Positions 1 to 7,353 of a DNA stretch of 10,181 nt are shown piece by piece. Every line of letters starts with the position of its first letter. The first letter of the stretch is position 1. The translations under genes and the position numbers were made by a program. The stretch lies in the NCBI GenBank assembly GCA_024693415.1, contig JAILKX010000132.1, positions 1 to 10,181 of the forward strand. The letters run 5' to 3'. This stretch comes from Bacilli bacterium (GTDB lineage Bacteria; Bacillota_I; Bacilli_A; RFN20; CAG-826). Under the pieces are notes generated by a model, which saw nothing but the letters and a program-made list of their open reading frames with translations, did no database searches and had not been told where the DNA came from.

Positions 1-2802
1 TATGTCCTTTTGAAAAACGAGGGGAACTCCCTGCCTTTGCAAGCCAAAGGGAAGGTCAGCCTCTTCTCCCATTCCTCCACCGACATCCTCGCCGGCGGGA
101 CCGGCAGCGGCACGGGCAGCCTCGACGTGAACATGAAGCAAGCTTTCGAAGCCCAGGGCTTTGAGGTGAATCAGAAGCTTTGGGATTTCTATTCCTCGGG
201 CAAAGGCTCCTCCTACGTCCGCGGCGTCGGTTCGGTCAACTATGGCCATGGCGTCGAGACGTGGAACATCAACGAATGCCCCCTCTCCGTTTTGCAAAGC
301 GAGGAAGGGCTCCTTGATTCCGCCAAAGACACGACCCCGATCTTCTTCCTCGCCCGCACCGGCGGCGAAGGCCGCGATCTTGCCCGCGGCATGCACCGCC
401 ACACCTCAATTCAAGAAGACAAAGGCAAGCATTACCTCGAACCCGATTCCGTGGAGCTTGGCATCCTTTCCTACCTCAACGACCATTTCAGCAACGTCGT
501 CCTCATCGTAAATGCCAATAACGCCATGGAGCTCGGCTGGGTCGCCGATTACCCGAACATCAAATCCGTGATCTGGGCCCCAGGCGGCGGTGGGCAGACC
601 GCCAATTCGATCGTCGATGTCCTTTCGGGCAAGAAAAACCCGAGCGGCCACCTCGTCGACACCTTCCTCTATGACAACTTCTCCGCCCCTTCGATGCAGA
701 ATTTCGGGGACATCATGTACACGGTCAACGGCAAACCGGCCTTGGCCTATGGCAACGAATTGCAGGATCTTTCCAACACCAATTCCGCCCACAACGCCTT
801 CTATGGGGTCTCCTATGACGAAGGCATCTACATCGGTTACAAGTATTACGAAACCCGTTACTTCGATAAGGTCATGAACCAGGGCAATCCCGGCGACTTC
901 AATTACGACGCGGAAGTCCTCTATCCCTTCGGATATGGCCTTTCCTACACCGAATTCGAGTGGAGCGACTTCCAGTTGACCCCCTTGAATGCAGAAGGGG
1001 AAGCGGTCGCGAGCGTGACCGTCAAAAACGTCGGCGCGATCGCTGGCAAAGACGCTGTCGGCATCTACCTCAACGCTCCCTACACCGCCTACGACAAAGC
1101 CAACCACATCGAAAAAAGCGCCACCTCCCTCATCGGATTCGAGAAAACCTCCCTCCTCGCCCCCGGCGCTTCCGAGCGGATCGAAGTGACAATCAGCATC
1201 GATGAGCTTAAGTCCTATGACGACGTCGCGGCCAAGACCTTCATCCTCGAAGATGGCGATTACCGCATCAGCGCCGCCCAAGACGCCCACGCGGCCACCA
1301 ATAACTTCTTAAAAGACCTCGGCCAAGATGTCGATGGGGACGCCGCCTTCGTGGAAGCCCTCTCCTTCGATGAGCCGGGCGCGGACTTCAAGAGGCTCGA
1401 CCGCTCCGAATCCGACGCCGAAGTCACCAATCGCTTCGACGCGGCCAACTACATCGAACGCGACAAATACCTCACTCGCGCCGACTGGGTCGGATCCTTC
1501 CCAAAGACCCATGGCAACCAAGACGCCAAATTCGAGTCCATGTATTCCGAGCGCAACGGCTACACCTTCCAAGAGGAGATCAGCCAAGCCATCTACCAGA
1601 AACTCCTTCAGAAGGGAACCGCCGAAGCGGCCAACAGCCCGATTTCTGAGCAAGAAGCCGCCCAGACCCCGTTTAATTTCGGCCAATCCGGCACGATGGA
1701 GCTCATCGACGTCCGCGGTTTGGATTTCGATGACGTCAACTGGGACGAACTCACCAAGAGGATGACCCTCGATGAGGTCGGCTACATCCTCAACCTCTCC
1801 GGTTACACCAGCGGCAAGAGCGTCGCCATCGCCAAACCAGCGACCCACGACCTCGACGGCCCGATGGGCCTCAACCTCATGGCCACCCATGAGCCCTTCT
1901 CCATCGCCTATCCCGCCGAAGTGACGATCGCCGCCACCTGGAACAAAGAGCTCTCCGCCGCCCATGGCGAGGCAATCGCCCAAGACGGCCTCCGCGACAA
2001 AGTCCTCGCCGCCGGATGGTACGGCCCGGGCGTCAACATCCACCGCACCCCATTCTCTGGACGCAACTTCGAATATTATTCCGAAGACCCTTATCTCTCT
2101 GGCGTGATGGGCCGCGAGGCCATCGCCGCCGCGGCGAAGGATGGCATGTATTCCTTCGTCAAGCACTTCGCCCTCAATGACCAGGAGGACCACCGCGACC
2201 AAAACGGGATCGCCACCTGGAGCAATGAGCAGGCGATGCGCGAGATCTACTTCAAACCCTTCCAGATGGTGTTCGAAGGTGGAACCGTCGAAACCCGCTA
2301 TTACGAAGGCACGACGCTGAAAACCGCGCAAACCCCGATCGCCCTTGCGACAATGACCTCGTTCAACCGCATTGGATCGACGTGGGCAGGCGGCGATTAC
2401 CGGCTCATCAATGAGGTCCTCCGCGGCGAGTGGAACTTCAATGGCTTCGCCGTCACCGACTACACCTGCGGCGCCGACTCCTATATGCATACCGAGCAGA
2501 TGCTCCGCGCCGGAGGAGATGCCCAGCTATCGCAATACGGCAACCCCTACAACAACTTCTCCTTCCCGGCCAACACCCATTACGCGAAGATCGCGATGGA
2601 CCACATCCTCTACACCGTCGCCAATTCCAACGCGATGAACGGATTCACCCATGGCGCCACCTTGGGCAGCGATGGCTTCCCCGTCTACTACTTCGTGATC
2701 ATTGGCCTCTATGCCCTCTCCGCGGCCGTCTTGACCGTCGGCGCGATCCTCGTGATTCGAGCCGGAATCGAAAAGCCAAAGCCGAAAGAGGAAAACAAAT
2801 AA
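1..2802 (+). CDS. GH3 beta-glucosidase, reversed domain order, C-terminal membrane anchor (5'-partial)
   Basis: Predicted to hydrolyse non-reducing-end beta-glucosyl residues from oligosaccharides. The frame is open to base 1, and the first visible residues (YVLLKNEGNSLPL) match the interior start of the GH3 C-terminal domain. The true start is therefore upstream, and the TTG at 10 is not a credible start. Counting codons from base 1: GH3 C-terminal domain about 1-320, with a GEGRD motif whose Glu123 is the probable acid/base; fibronectin-III-like domain about 335-425 (VTVKNVG...KDAVGIYL); about 150 residues of unassigned linker; then the GH3 TIM-barrel domain about 580-875. The barrel carries the GRNFEYYSEDP and KHFALNDQE motifs and GFAVTDY, with nucleophile Asp820 (codon 2458-2460). 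A hydrophobic helix at about 893-918 and the short tail KPKPKEENK suggest anchoring with the catalytic part outside. Reversed GH3 order is known from Butyrivibrio and Ruminococcus enzymes. Exact glycosidic specificity is inferred. Confidence 0.93.
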   Translation, partial: YVLLKNEGNSLPLQAKGKVSLFSHSSTDILAGGTGSGTGSLDVNMKQAFEAQGFEVNQKLWDFYSSGKGSSYVRGVGSVNYGHGVETWNINECPLSVLQSEEGLLDSAKDTTPIFFLARTGGEGRDLARGMHRHTSIQEDKGKHYLEPDSVELGILSYLNDHFSNVVLIVNANNAMELGWVADYPNIKSVIWAPGGGGQTANSIVDVLSGKKNPSGHLVDTFLYDNFSAPSMQNFGDIMYTVNGKPALAYGNELQDLSNTNSAHNAFYGVSYDEGIYIGYKYYETRYFDKVMNQGNPGDFNYDAEVLYPFGYGLSYTEFEWSDFQLTPLNAEGEAVASVTVKNVGAIAGKDAVGIYLNAPYTAYDKANHIEKSATSLIGFEKTSLLAPGASERIEVTISIDELKSYDDVAAKTFILEDGDYRISAAQDAHAATNNFLKDLGQDVDGDAAFVEALSFDEPGADFKRLDRSESDAEVTNRFDAANYIERDKYLTRADWVGSFPKTHGNQDAKFESMYSERNGYTFQEEISQAIYQKLLQKGTAEAANSPISEQEAAQTPFNFGQSGTMELIDVRGLDFDDVNWDELTKRMTLDEVGYILNLSGYTSGKSVAIAKPATHDLDGPMGLNLMATHEPFSIAYPAEVTIAATWNKELSAAHGEAIAQDGLRDKVLAAGWYGPGVNIHRTPFSGRNFEYYSEDPYLSGVMGREAIAAAAKDGMYSFVKHFALNDQEDHRDQNGIATWSNEQAMREIYFKPFQMVFEGGTVETRYYEGTTLKTAQTPIALATMTSFNRIGSTWAGGDYRLINEVLRGEWNFNGFAVTDYTCGADSYMHTEQMLRAGGDAQLSQYGNPYNNFSFPANTHYAKIAMDHILYTVANSNAMNGFTHGATLGSDGFPVYYFVIIGLYALSAAVLTVGAILVIRAGIEKPKPKEENK

Positions 2803-2812
2803 ACATGCAAAC

Positions 2813-2840
2813 GCCCGCTTATGCGGGCTTTGTCTATTCT
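2813..2840 (+). terminator. Rho-independent terminator of the GH3 gene
   Basis: A perfect 6-bp GC stem (GCCCGC 2813-2818, GCGGGC 2823-2828) with a TTAT loop begins 10 nt after the GH3 stop and is followed by the T-rich stretch TTTGTCTATTCTT. This separates the GH3 transcript from the RR1/HK1 operon. Confidence 0.82.
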
Positions 2841-2858
2841 TCGCAAGATAGTTATAAT
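2830..2858 (+). promoter_or_regulatory. Predicted sigma-A promoter of RR1-HK1
   Basis: A consensus -10 TATAAT (2853-2858) lies 17 nt downstream of TTGTCT (2830-2835), which matches the -35 consensus at four of six bases. The -35 lies in the T-tract of the GH3 terminator. The start site would fall around 2865, giving a short leader ending in AAGGGGTG (2878-2885) before the ATG at 2890. Confidence 0.6.
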
Positions 2859-2889
2859 AAGAAGGCCGTTTCACCATAAGGGGTGACGT

Positions 2890-3618
2890 ATGAAACAATC
2901 TCTTGCGATCATCGAAGACGACGACGACGCCTATCAGCGACTTTTAGGCCACATTGAGCGGTTTGGAAAGGAGAGCGGGATGGAATTCATCACCACCCGC
3001 TTCATCTCCGCCAACCCATTCCTCAATGACCCCAACTCCTCTTTTCACGTCGTGTTCATGGACATTGAGCTCCCCGACATCGACGGCTTAACCGCCGCGA
3101 GGCGCCTGCGCGAAAAGAACAAGGTGAGTTCCCTCATCTTCGTCACCAATCTCGCCAAATACGCCCAATACGGGTATGAGGTCGACGCGATCAGCTACCT
3201 CGTCAAGCCCGTCACCTACGAGTCGTTCGTCCTCGTTTTCCGCAAGGCCCTCGCCTCCTATACGCAAAAAGAGGAATATGACTACATCTTCAAGATCCCG
3301 GGCGGGATGGAACGGGTTGCCATCAACAAGATCGTCTATGTGGAGATCCTCTCCCACATCATCATCTACCACCTCGTCGATGGAACGATCGAAAAGACGG
3401 GGACGATGAGCAAAGTCGAGAAATTGCTTGCCCCCCATGGGTTCTTGCGCTGCCATAACGCGTATTTGGTCAATCCCGCCTTCATCCGCGGCATCGAGCA
3501 GAACGAAATCTTGGTCGGGGCGGAGGCGATCCCCCTCTCCCGCGGCAAGAAAAAGGCGTTTTTAGAGGGGCTCTCTCATTATTATTTAAATAAGAAGGGC
3601 AAAGATGAACTTCTATGA
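2890..3618 (+). CDS. LytTR-family response regulator (RR1)
   Basis: An AgrA/LytR-type transcription factor of 242 aa, the usual length for REC-LytTR proteins. The receiver domain spans about residues 4-122: an acidic pocket (EDDDD at 9-13), phospho-acceptor Asp58 in VVFMDIELPD, Thr86 in IFVTN, and Lys106 in the YLVKP loop. The LytTR DNA-binding domain spans about 131-236 (IVYVEILSHIIIYH, FLRCHNAYLVNPAFI). It would be phosphorylated by the adjacent kinase HK1 and bind direct repeats in target promoters. The ATG at 2890 follows AAGGGG with 6-nt spacing. The 3' end overlaps HK1 by 14 nt, so translation is probably coupled. The likely targets are neighbouring glucan genes, inferred from position only. 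Confidence 0.93.
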   Translation: MKQSLAIIEDDDDAYQRLLGHIERFGKESGMEFITTRFISANPFLNDPNSSFHVVFMDIELPDIDGLTAARRLREKNKVSSLIFVTNLAKYAQYGYEVDAISYLVKPVTYESFVLVFRKALASYTQKEEYDYIFKIPGGMERVAINKIVYVEILSHIIIYHLVDGTIEKTGTMSKVEKLLAPHGFLRCHNAYLVNPAFIRGIEQNEILVGAEAIPLSRGKKKAFLEGLSHYYLNKKGKDELL

Positions 3619-4966
3619 CATCACGATCCACTCCTTCCTCGAGACCCTCGTGGAATGGATCGCCGAATATTATGTTTTCGCGCTTCCCCTTTTCTGGGGC
3701 GCCAAGAAGCGCAGCCGTTTCTTTTTGCGGCTGATCCTTGGCCTCCTCGCCATCATCGCCATCGCCTACCCCCTCGCCATTTTCTATCATGCCTATGGGT
3801 CCGCCTCTTTGCCGCGCTCATTCGTCTACGTCGTCCTTTTCGGCTTGGCCCTCGCCCATATGCGCCTGTGTTTCGAAACCGATGCCTTCCGCTTGCTCCT
3901 AATCGGCGACTTCGCCTACCTCATCCAGAATTCGTCCTATAAGCTCTTCATCAGCATCTATTCCTCCATCACCTACCTCTCCAAAGGCGGTTTCTCCCTC
4001 CCCGAGCTCGCCTATAAGGCCGTCTATTACGGCTTCTTCATCGCCGTGGCCGTCCTTTGCTTCATCTTCTTGATCCCCCAAGCCCGCAAACGGATGATGG
4101 AGAACCCCGCCCCCAGGCGCGTCATCGCCATCTCCGCCTTCACGGTCCTCATCTCGACCGTCCTCTCCTCGGTCCAGGACATCCATTTCGCCCGCGTCTC
4201 CTCCGACATCTACGATTCGCCCAACGACTCGGTCTTCCTTCTTCGCTTGACCGGTTACTTGATGGCGCTGCTCCTCAACGCATCGATCATCATCCTCATC
4301 TTCTCCACCAGCCGCTCGGATTCGCTCCGCAAAGACATCGTCGACCTTCAGCACATCCTCGATCAAAGCGAGAAGCAATATAAGATCTCCCAACAGACGA
4401 TCGACGCGATCAACATCAAATGCCACGACATGAAGCACCGGGTCAACAAGATCGTCGGAGACGCCTTGCCAGAAGACGCCTTGAAGGACATCGACGAGAC
4501 GATCGCCATCTACGACGCCCTCATCAACACGGGGAACAAAACCCTCGACGTCGTCCTCATCGAGAAGAGCCTCGCCTGCGATTCCAACCACATCTCCCTC
4601 ACCAAAACCGCCGACGGCACGGCGATCGACTTCATGGAGGTCGGCGACGTGTTCTGCCTCTTCGGCAATCTCCTCGACAACGCCATCGAAGCCACGAAAA
4701 ACATCGAGGACAGCTCCAAACGCTACATCAACCTAAGTTGCATCAAAGCCGGCGCGGGCATCGTCCGCGTCGAATGCGCGAACTATTTCGAAGGTGACCG
4801 CACGTTCGAAGGCGGCTTGCCTTTGACCACGAAAGGGGACGCCTTCAACCATGGCTTCGGGACCCGTTCCATCCAGGAGATCGTGAAGCGCTATCACGGC
4901 TCCGTCTCCTTTGACGCGAGCGGGAACATCTTCACCGTCAGCATCGTCTTCTTCGACCTCAAGTGA
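3605..4966 (+). CDS. GHKL-type sensor histidine kinase (HK1), AgrC-like
   Basis: A 453-aa membrane kinase, the presumed partner of RR1. The N-terminal half (about 14-235) contains six or seven hydrophobic segments, for example 14-32, 38-61, 71-90, 95-120, 139-157, 172-190 and 211-233. A probable signalling helix (238-268) follows. The H-box is KCHDMKHR, with His274 the phosphorylation candidate. The ATPase domain contains the N-box FGNLLDNAIEA (Asn355, Asp358, Asn359) and the G-box HGFGTRSI (416-423). This layout is typical of AgrC/ComD-like HPK10 kinases. The ATG at 3605 has GAAGGG (3594-3599) 5 nt upstream and lies inside the end of RR1. No AgrB or AgrD gene is adjacent, so a peptide ligand cannot be assumed; a sugar or cell-surface cue is equally possible. 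Confidence 0.92.
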   Translation: MNFYDITIHSFLETLVEWIAEYYVFALPLFWGAKKRSRFFLRLILGLLAIIAIAYPLAIFYHAYGSASLPRSFVYVVLFGLALAHMRLCFETDAFRLLLIGDFAYLIQNSSYKLFISIYSSITYLSKGGFSLPELAYKAVYYGFFIAVAVLCFIFLIPQARKRMMENPAPRRVIAISAFTVLISTVLSSVQDIHFARVSSDIYDSPNDSVFLLRLTGYLMALLLNASIIILIFSTSRSDSLRKDIVDLQHILDQSEKQYKISQQTIDAINIKCHDMKHRVNKIVGDALPEDALKDIDETIAIYDALINTGNKTLDVVLIEKSLACDSNHISLTKTADGTAIDFMEVGDVFCLFGNLLDNAIEATKNIEDSSKRYINLSCIKAGAGIVRVECANYFEGDRTFEGGLPLTTKGDAFNHGFGTRSIQEIVKRYHGSVSFDASGNIFTVSIVFFDLK

Positions 4967-4996
4967 CAAATCGAGTAATTTATCTTCCAGTTATGA

Positions 4997-5010
4997 TGAA
5001 AGCGTTTTCA
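4997..5010 (+). promoter_or_regulatory. cre box (CcpA-type operator) upstream of GH16-A
   Basis: TGAAAGCGTTTTCA matches the catabolite-responsive element consensus TGWAANCGNTNWCA at every position and is nearly palindromic. It lies 53 nt before the GH16-A start, overlapping candidate promoter elements, a placement that would repress the gene when preferred sugars are present. Another LacI/GalR-family repressor could use the same operator shape. Confidence 0.72.
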
Positions 5011-5033
5011 TGGCATGGGTGGGCACGAATAAT
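5005..5033 (+). promoter_or_regulatory. Candidate promoter of GH16-A
   Basis: TTTTCA (5005-5010) and AATAAT (5028-5033) are 17 nt apart and would start transcription near 5040. The -35 would sit inside the cre box, consistent with repression. TATGAT (4992-4997) is an alternative -10, but it has no recognisable -35 at proper spacing. No terminator separates HK1 from GH16-A, so read-through from the RR1 promoter is also possible. Confidence 0.35.
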
Positions 5034-5063
5034 GTGCCTACAAAGCAAAAAAGGAGAAAATGC

Positions 5064-6989
5064 ATGAAAAGGAAATTTGCTTCACCCATCCTGCTTCTAA
5101 TCCCTGCCGCGATGATCATGGCCGCCTGTGGAAGGGGCCAGACCAGCAACATCGACGCGAAAGCGCTGACGATCAAGAAAGTCGCCGATTTCTCTGGCGA
5201 TTACAGCGCCTTCTTCCCGTCCAGCGGCTTCGGCAACGGAGACCCCTTCAACGTCGAATGGAGCGCCGCCAACGCCAAAGTGGCCAACGGCGAACTCGCC
5301 CTTTCCATCCGCAAGAACGCGGAAGGCCGCGAATACCCCTACACCGGCGGCGAATACCGCTCCAAATCCTTCTATGGATATGGCGATTTCGCGACCCGCA
5401 TGAAGCCGTCGAAAACCGGGGGAACCGCCTCCACCTTCTTCACCTACACCGGTGAATGGGACAGCGAAGAGCTCCACCCCTCGACCGGCGAAAGCGACAC
5501 CCGCAACCCCGACAACCCCGAGGGCAAGCACGACGAGATCGACATCGAATTCCTTGGCAAAGACACGACCAAGGTCCAGTTCAACTACTTCACCTCCGGC
5601 CAAGGCGGACACGAATTCATGTATGACCTCGGCTTCGACGCCTCCCTCGAATACCACACCTATGGCTTCCGTTGGGAAAAGACCCAGATCACCTGGTTCG
5701 TCGACGACAAACCCGTCTATCGCGTCACCGACAACATCCCGACCCACCCCGGTCGCATCATCTCCAACTTCTGGTGCGGCTCCGGACGCGCCGAAGGATG
5801 GATGGGCCATTATGACGACACCAATCCGACCCCTGACGCGACCTATCAATGGTTCTCCGCCACCGGCAATGCCAAAGAGACCCACAAGGAGCCGGAAAGC
5901 TCCTCCAGCGCCTCTTCCACCCCGAGCTCCGATTGGGATGCGGTCGCGCCCATTGACTTCGAGGTCCTCGCCGCGGATTCCGTCTACACCACCAACGTCT
6001 CCGCGGATAAGAAGGCCTTAGACGTCACCTACACCGACGTCCTCCCCTCTTCTTACGCCAACCTCACGGTCAACATCCCCGAGAAATACCGTTCCTCTGG
6101 AATGCTTAGGCTCGAAATCGAGAACAAGGGCGATGCGCCGGTCCAAGTCAGAGCCGACGTCAACGCCGCCACCCCCCATGGCCCGAACAACATCACGGCC
6201 ATCAACACGGGTGCCACCTGGAATGGTTCAGGGGTCTATACCGACATGGATTGGGGAGGATCCAAATTCGACATCGGAGCCGGCGAAAAGGGCACGGCCA
6301 TCATCAACTTCGAAGGCACGCCCGTGAACCTCTTGTTCATGATCGACTCCGCCATCTACCTCGACGCCGCGGAAAAGCATGCCGGCGCGGTCTCCTTCTC
6401 CGGATACAAGATGCTCGTCTCGGAAAACCCGAGCTCCTCTTCCTCGGAATCCTCAAGCGCAGAGCCTTCTTCCTCGAGCGAATCCTCGTCCCAAGAGTCC
6501 TCTGAGTCCAGCCAGGAATCCTCCTCCAGCGAAGCTTATGCCTTCAATTTCGACTTTGCCAACCAGGGCCCCTACACCTGCGTCAATGACGGCGCGGTGA
6601 GCACGATCACCTATGAGTCGGTCGATGACAACACCTACGCCAACGTCTATAGCAACATCCCCGGCGCCCCCGTCGGCGCGACGCAGCTCGCCTTCGAGGT
6701 CACCAATAACGGCGCTGAGAACGTCCAGTTCAACATCGGCGTCGGAAAAGGCGGAGCGGAGTTCGTCTCCTACCTCGTCGCCGATAGCGCCTACGACTGG
6801 TTCGACGAAGGCAGCAAGCGCGCCCAATATAACGTCGGTCCCGGTGCTTCCCGCACCTTCACCTTCGCTCTCGATGCGTCCTTAGGCGCCGTCGATGGCA
6901 TCCTCGTCTTCATCAACTCCTGCTGGGCCGCGGAAACCGCGACTCACGTCAATGGGAACATGACCCTCGCCAACGCCCGATTAAGCTAA
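5064..6989 (+). CDS. GH16 lichenase-type endo-beta-1,3-1,4-glucanase lipoprotein with two C-terminal modules (GH16-A)
   Basis: A 641-aa secreted lipoprotein predicted to cut mixed-linkage beta-glucan. The frame is open further upstream, but the ATG at 5064 is chosen because AAGGAG (5051-5056) precedes it by 7 nt and a lipoprotein signal peptide follows (MKRKFASP..., lipid-attachment Cys22 in MAAC). The GH16 domain covers about 36-268. Its catalytic motif DEIDIEFLGKD gives nucleophile Glu158, Asp160 and acid/base Glu162, followed by KVQFNYF and the GH16 sheet, very like Bacillus lichenases. About 20 extra residues (131-156) precede the motif, and His156 replaces the usual Trp. Ser-rich linkers (279-289; 456-489) separate two related modules at about 298-453 and 494-641, probably beta-sandwiches for carbohydrate binding (inferred). 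The neighbours RR1/HK1 and a cre box suggest dual control. Confidence 0.92.
   Translation: MKRKFASPILLLIPAAMIMAACGRGQTSNIDAKALTIKKVADFSGDYSAFFPSSGFGNGDPFNVEWSAANAKVANGELALSIRKNAEGREYPYTGGEYRSKSFYGYGDFATRMKPSKTGGTASTFFTYTGEWDSEELHPSTGESDTRNPDNPEGKHDEIDIEFLGKDTTKVQFNYFTSGQGGHEFMYDLGFDASLEYHTYGFRWEKTQITWFVDDKPVYRVTDNIPTHPGRIISNFWCGSGRAEGWMGHYDDTNPTPDATYQWFSATGNAKETHKEPESSSSASSTPSSDWDAVAPIDFEVLAADSVYTTNVSADKKALDVTYTDVLPSSYANLTVNIPEKYRSSGMLRLEIENKGDAPVQVRADVNAATPHGPNNITAINTGATWNGSGVYTDMDWGGSKFDIGAGEKGTAIINFEGTPVNLLFMIDSAIYLDAAEKHAGAVSFSGYKMLVSENPSSSSSESSSAEPSSSSESSSQESSESSQESSSSEAYAFNFDFANQGPYTCVNDGAVSTITYESVDDNTYANVYSNIPGAPVGATQLAFEVTNNGAENVQFNIGVGKGGAEFVSYLVADSAYDWFDEGSKRAQYNVGPGASRTFTFALDASLGAVDGILVFINSCWAAETATHVNGNMTLANARLS
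5955..6422 (+). repeat. Accessory module 1 of GH16-A (copy 1 of an internal duplication)
   Basis: Encodes residues 298-453, between the two Ser-rich linkers. It shares an ordered set of signatures with the second module: a VTYTDV strand, YANL..NIP, a strand LEIENKGDAPVQV, a Gly-rich turn before TAIINF, and a final strand containing SFSGYKMLVS. It looks like a jelly-roll carbohydrate-binding or adhesion module, but I cannot assign a CBM family. Confidence 0.55.
6430..6534 (+). repeat. Ser/Glu-rich low-complexity linker of GH16-A
   Basis: About 34 codons encode mostly serine with regular glutamate and occasional glutamine (SSSSSESSS..., residues 456-489). TCC, TCG, TCT, TCA and AGC codons are mixed, so the DNA is only partly repetitive. 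It is a flexible spacer between the two accessory modules. A shorter Ser-rich linker (279-289) sits between the catalytic domain and module 1. Confidence 0.8.
6543..6986 (+). repeat. Accessory module 2 of GH16-A (copy 2 of an internal duplication)
   Basis: Encodes residues 494-641, the C-terminus. It repeats the order seen in module 1: ITYESV, YANV..NIPG, the strand AFEVTNNGAENVQF, a GPGASRTFTF turn-strand, and a closing strand NMTLANARLS. Divergence is high, so the duplication is old or the modules were acquired separately from one family. Confidence 0.55.
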
Positions 6990-7011
6990 GCGAAACATCC
7001 TACATCCCATC

Positions 7012-7052
7012 AAGAACCGCAGCCTCATCCTTGAGTTCTGCGGTTCTTTTTT
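7012..7052 (+). terminator. Rho-independent terminator of GH16-A
   Basis: An 11-bp perfect stem (AAGAACCGCAG 7012-7022 with CTGCGGTTCTT 7038-7048) ends in a T6 run at 7047-7052. The loop contains a further 4-bp pairing (CTCA/TGAG). Confidence 0.92.
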
Positions 7053-7113
7053 GCGCAAATGCCAGTTTTTCTTTTCAGGCAAGCGCTTCTTTTGCGGCCA
7101 GAAAAAAGGCTTA

Positions 7114-7348
7114 CTTGAATAGAACGGGGATGGCATTTCAGGCATCCCCGTTTTAGTGAACGGAAACGAATGGTTTATAAAAAAGAGGGGCGCCAGCGGC
7201 CGGAAAGTTATTCGTTCAGATAAACGATCTCCTAACCGAGCCTGCCGTCGAGAAAAAACCCGAGCTGAGGCGTTTGGGCTTTGGGTCGTCCCCGTTTGCT
7301 TCAAACCGGAATCGTGGGGTTTCGGGGTCCATCCCCGTTTTATTCAAG
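7114..7348. repeat. 20-bp inverted repeats bounding a 235-bp interval
   Basis: The sequence at 7114-7133 (CTTGAATAGAACGGGGATGG) is the reverse complement of 7329-7348 with one mismatch in 20. Similarity stops sharply at both ends of the arms. Degenerate forward copies of the CCCCGTTTtattcaa core lie at 7143-7160 and 7287-7303. No ORF with transposase features and no clear target-site duplication are seen. The interval could be a small non-autonomous element or a shared terminator/regulatory repeat. Confidence 0.5.
7123..7154 (+). terminator. Second hairpin with T-run (backup terminator candidate)
   Basis: AACGGGGATG (7123-7132) and CATCCCCGTT (7143-7152) form a perfect 10-bp stem with a 10-nt loop, running into TTTT at 7151-7154. 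It lies 71 nt beyond the main GH16-A terminator and is made from one arm of the inverted-repeat family described at 7114-7348. Confidence 0.5.
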
Positions 7349-7353
7349 AGGAC

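Noticed and set aside
10..12. TTG at 10 as the start of the GH3 gene
   Set aside because: The frame is open to base 1 and the visible sequence begins in the middle of a conserved GH3 C-domain motif (VLLKNEG..LPL), so the gene continues upstream of the window.
1309..2490. Long antisense open frame opposite the GH3 gene (393 codons)
   Set aside because: An artefact of GC-rich codon usage with C-ending codons in the real gene. Composition is Gly/Val/Asp-rich without recognisable domains, like the other antisense frames in the window.
4911..5063. N-terminal extension of GH16-A in the same frame
   Set aside because: The 51 extra codons overlap HK1 and the promoter region and look unlike a secretion signal. 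The ATG at 5064 has AAGGAG upstream and starts a lipoprotein signal peptide.
7114..7348. Insertion sequence
   Set aside because: Inverted repeats are present, but there is no transposase frame and no clear target-site duplication, so only a repeat/MITE-like call is justified.
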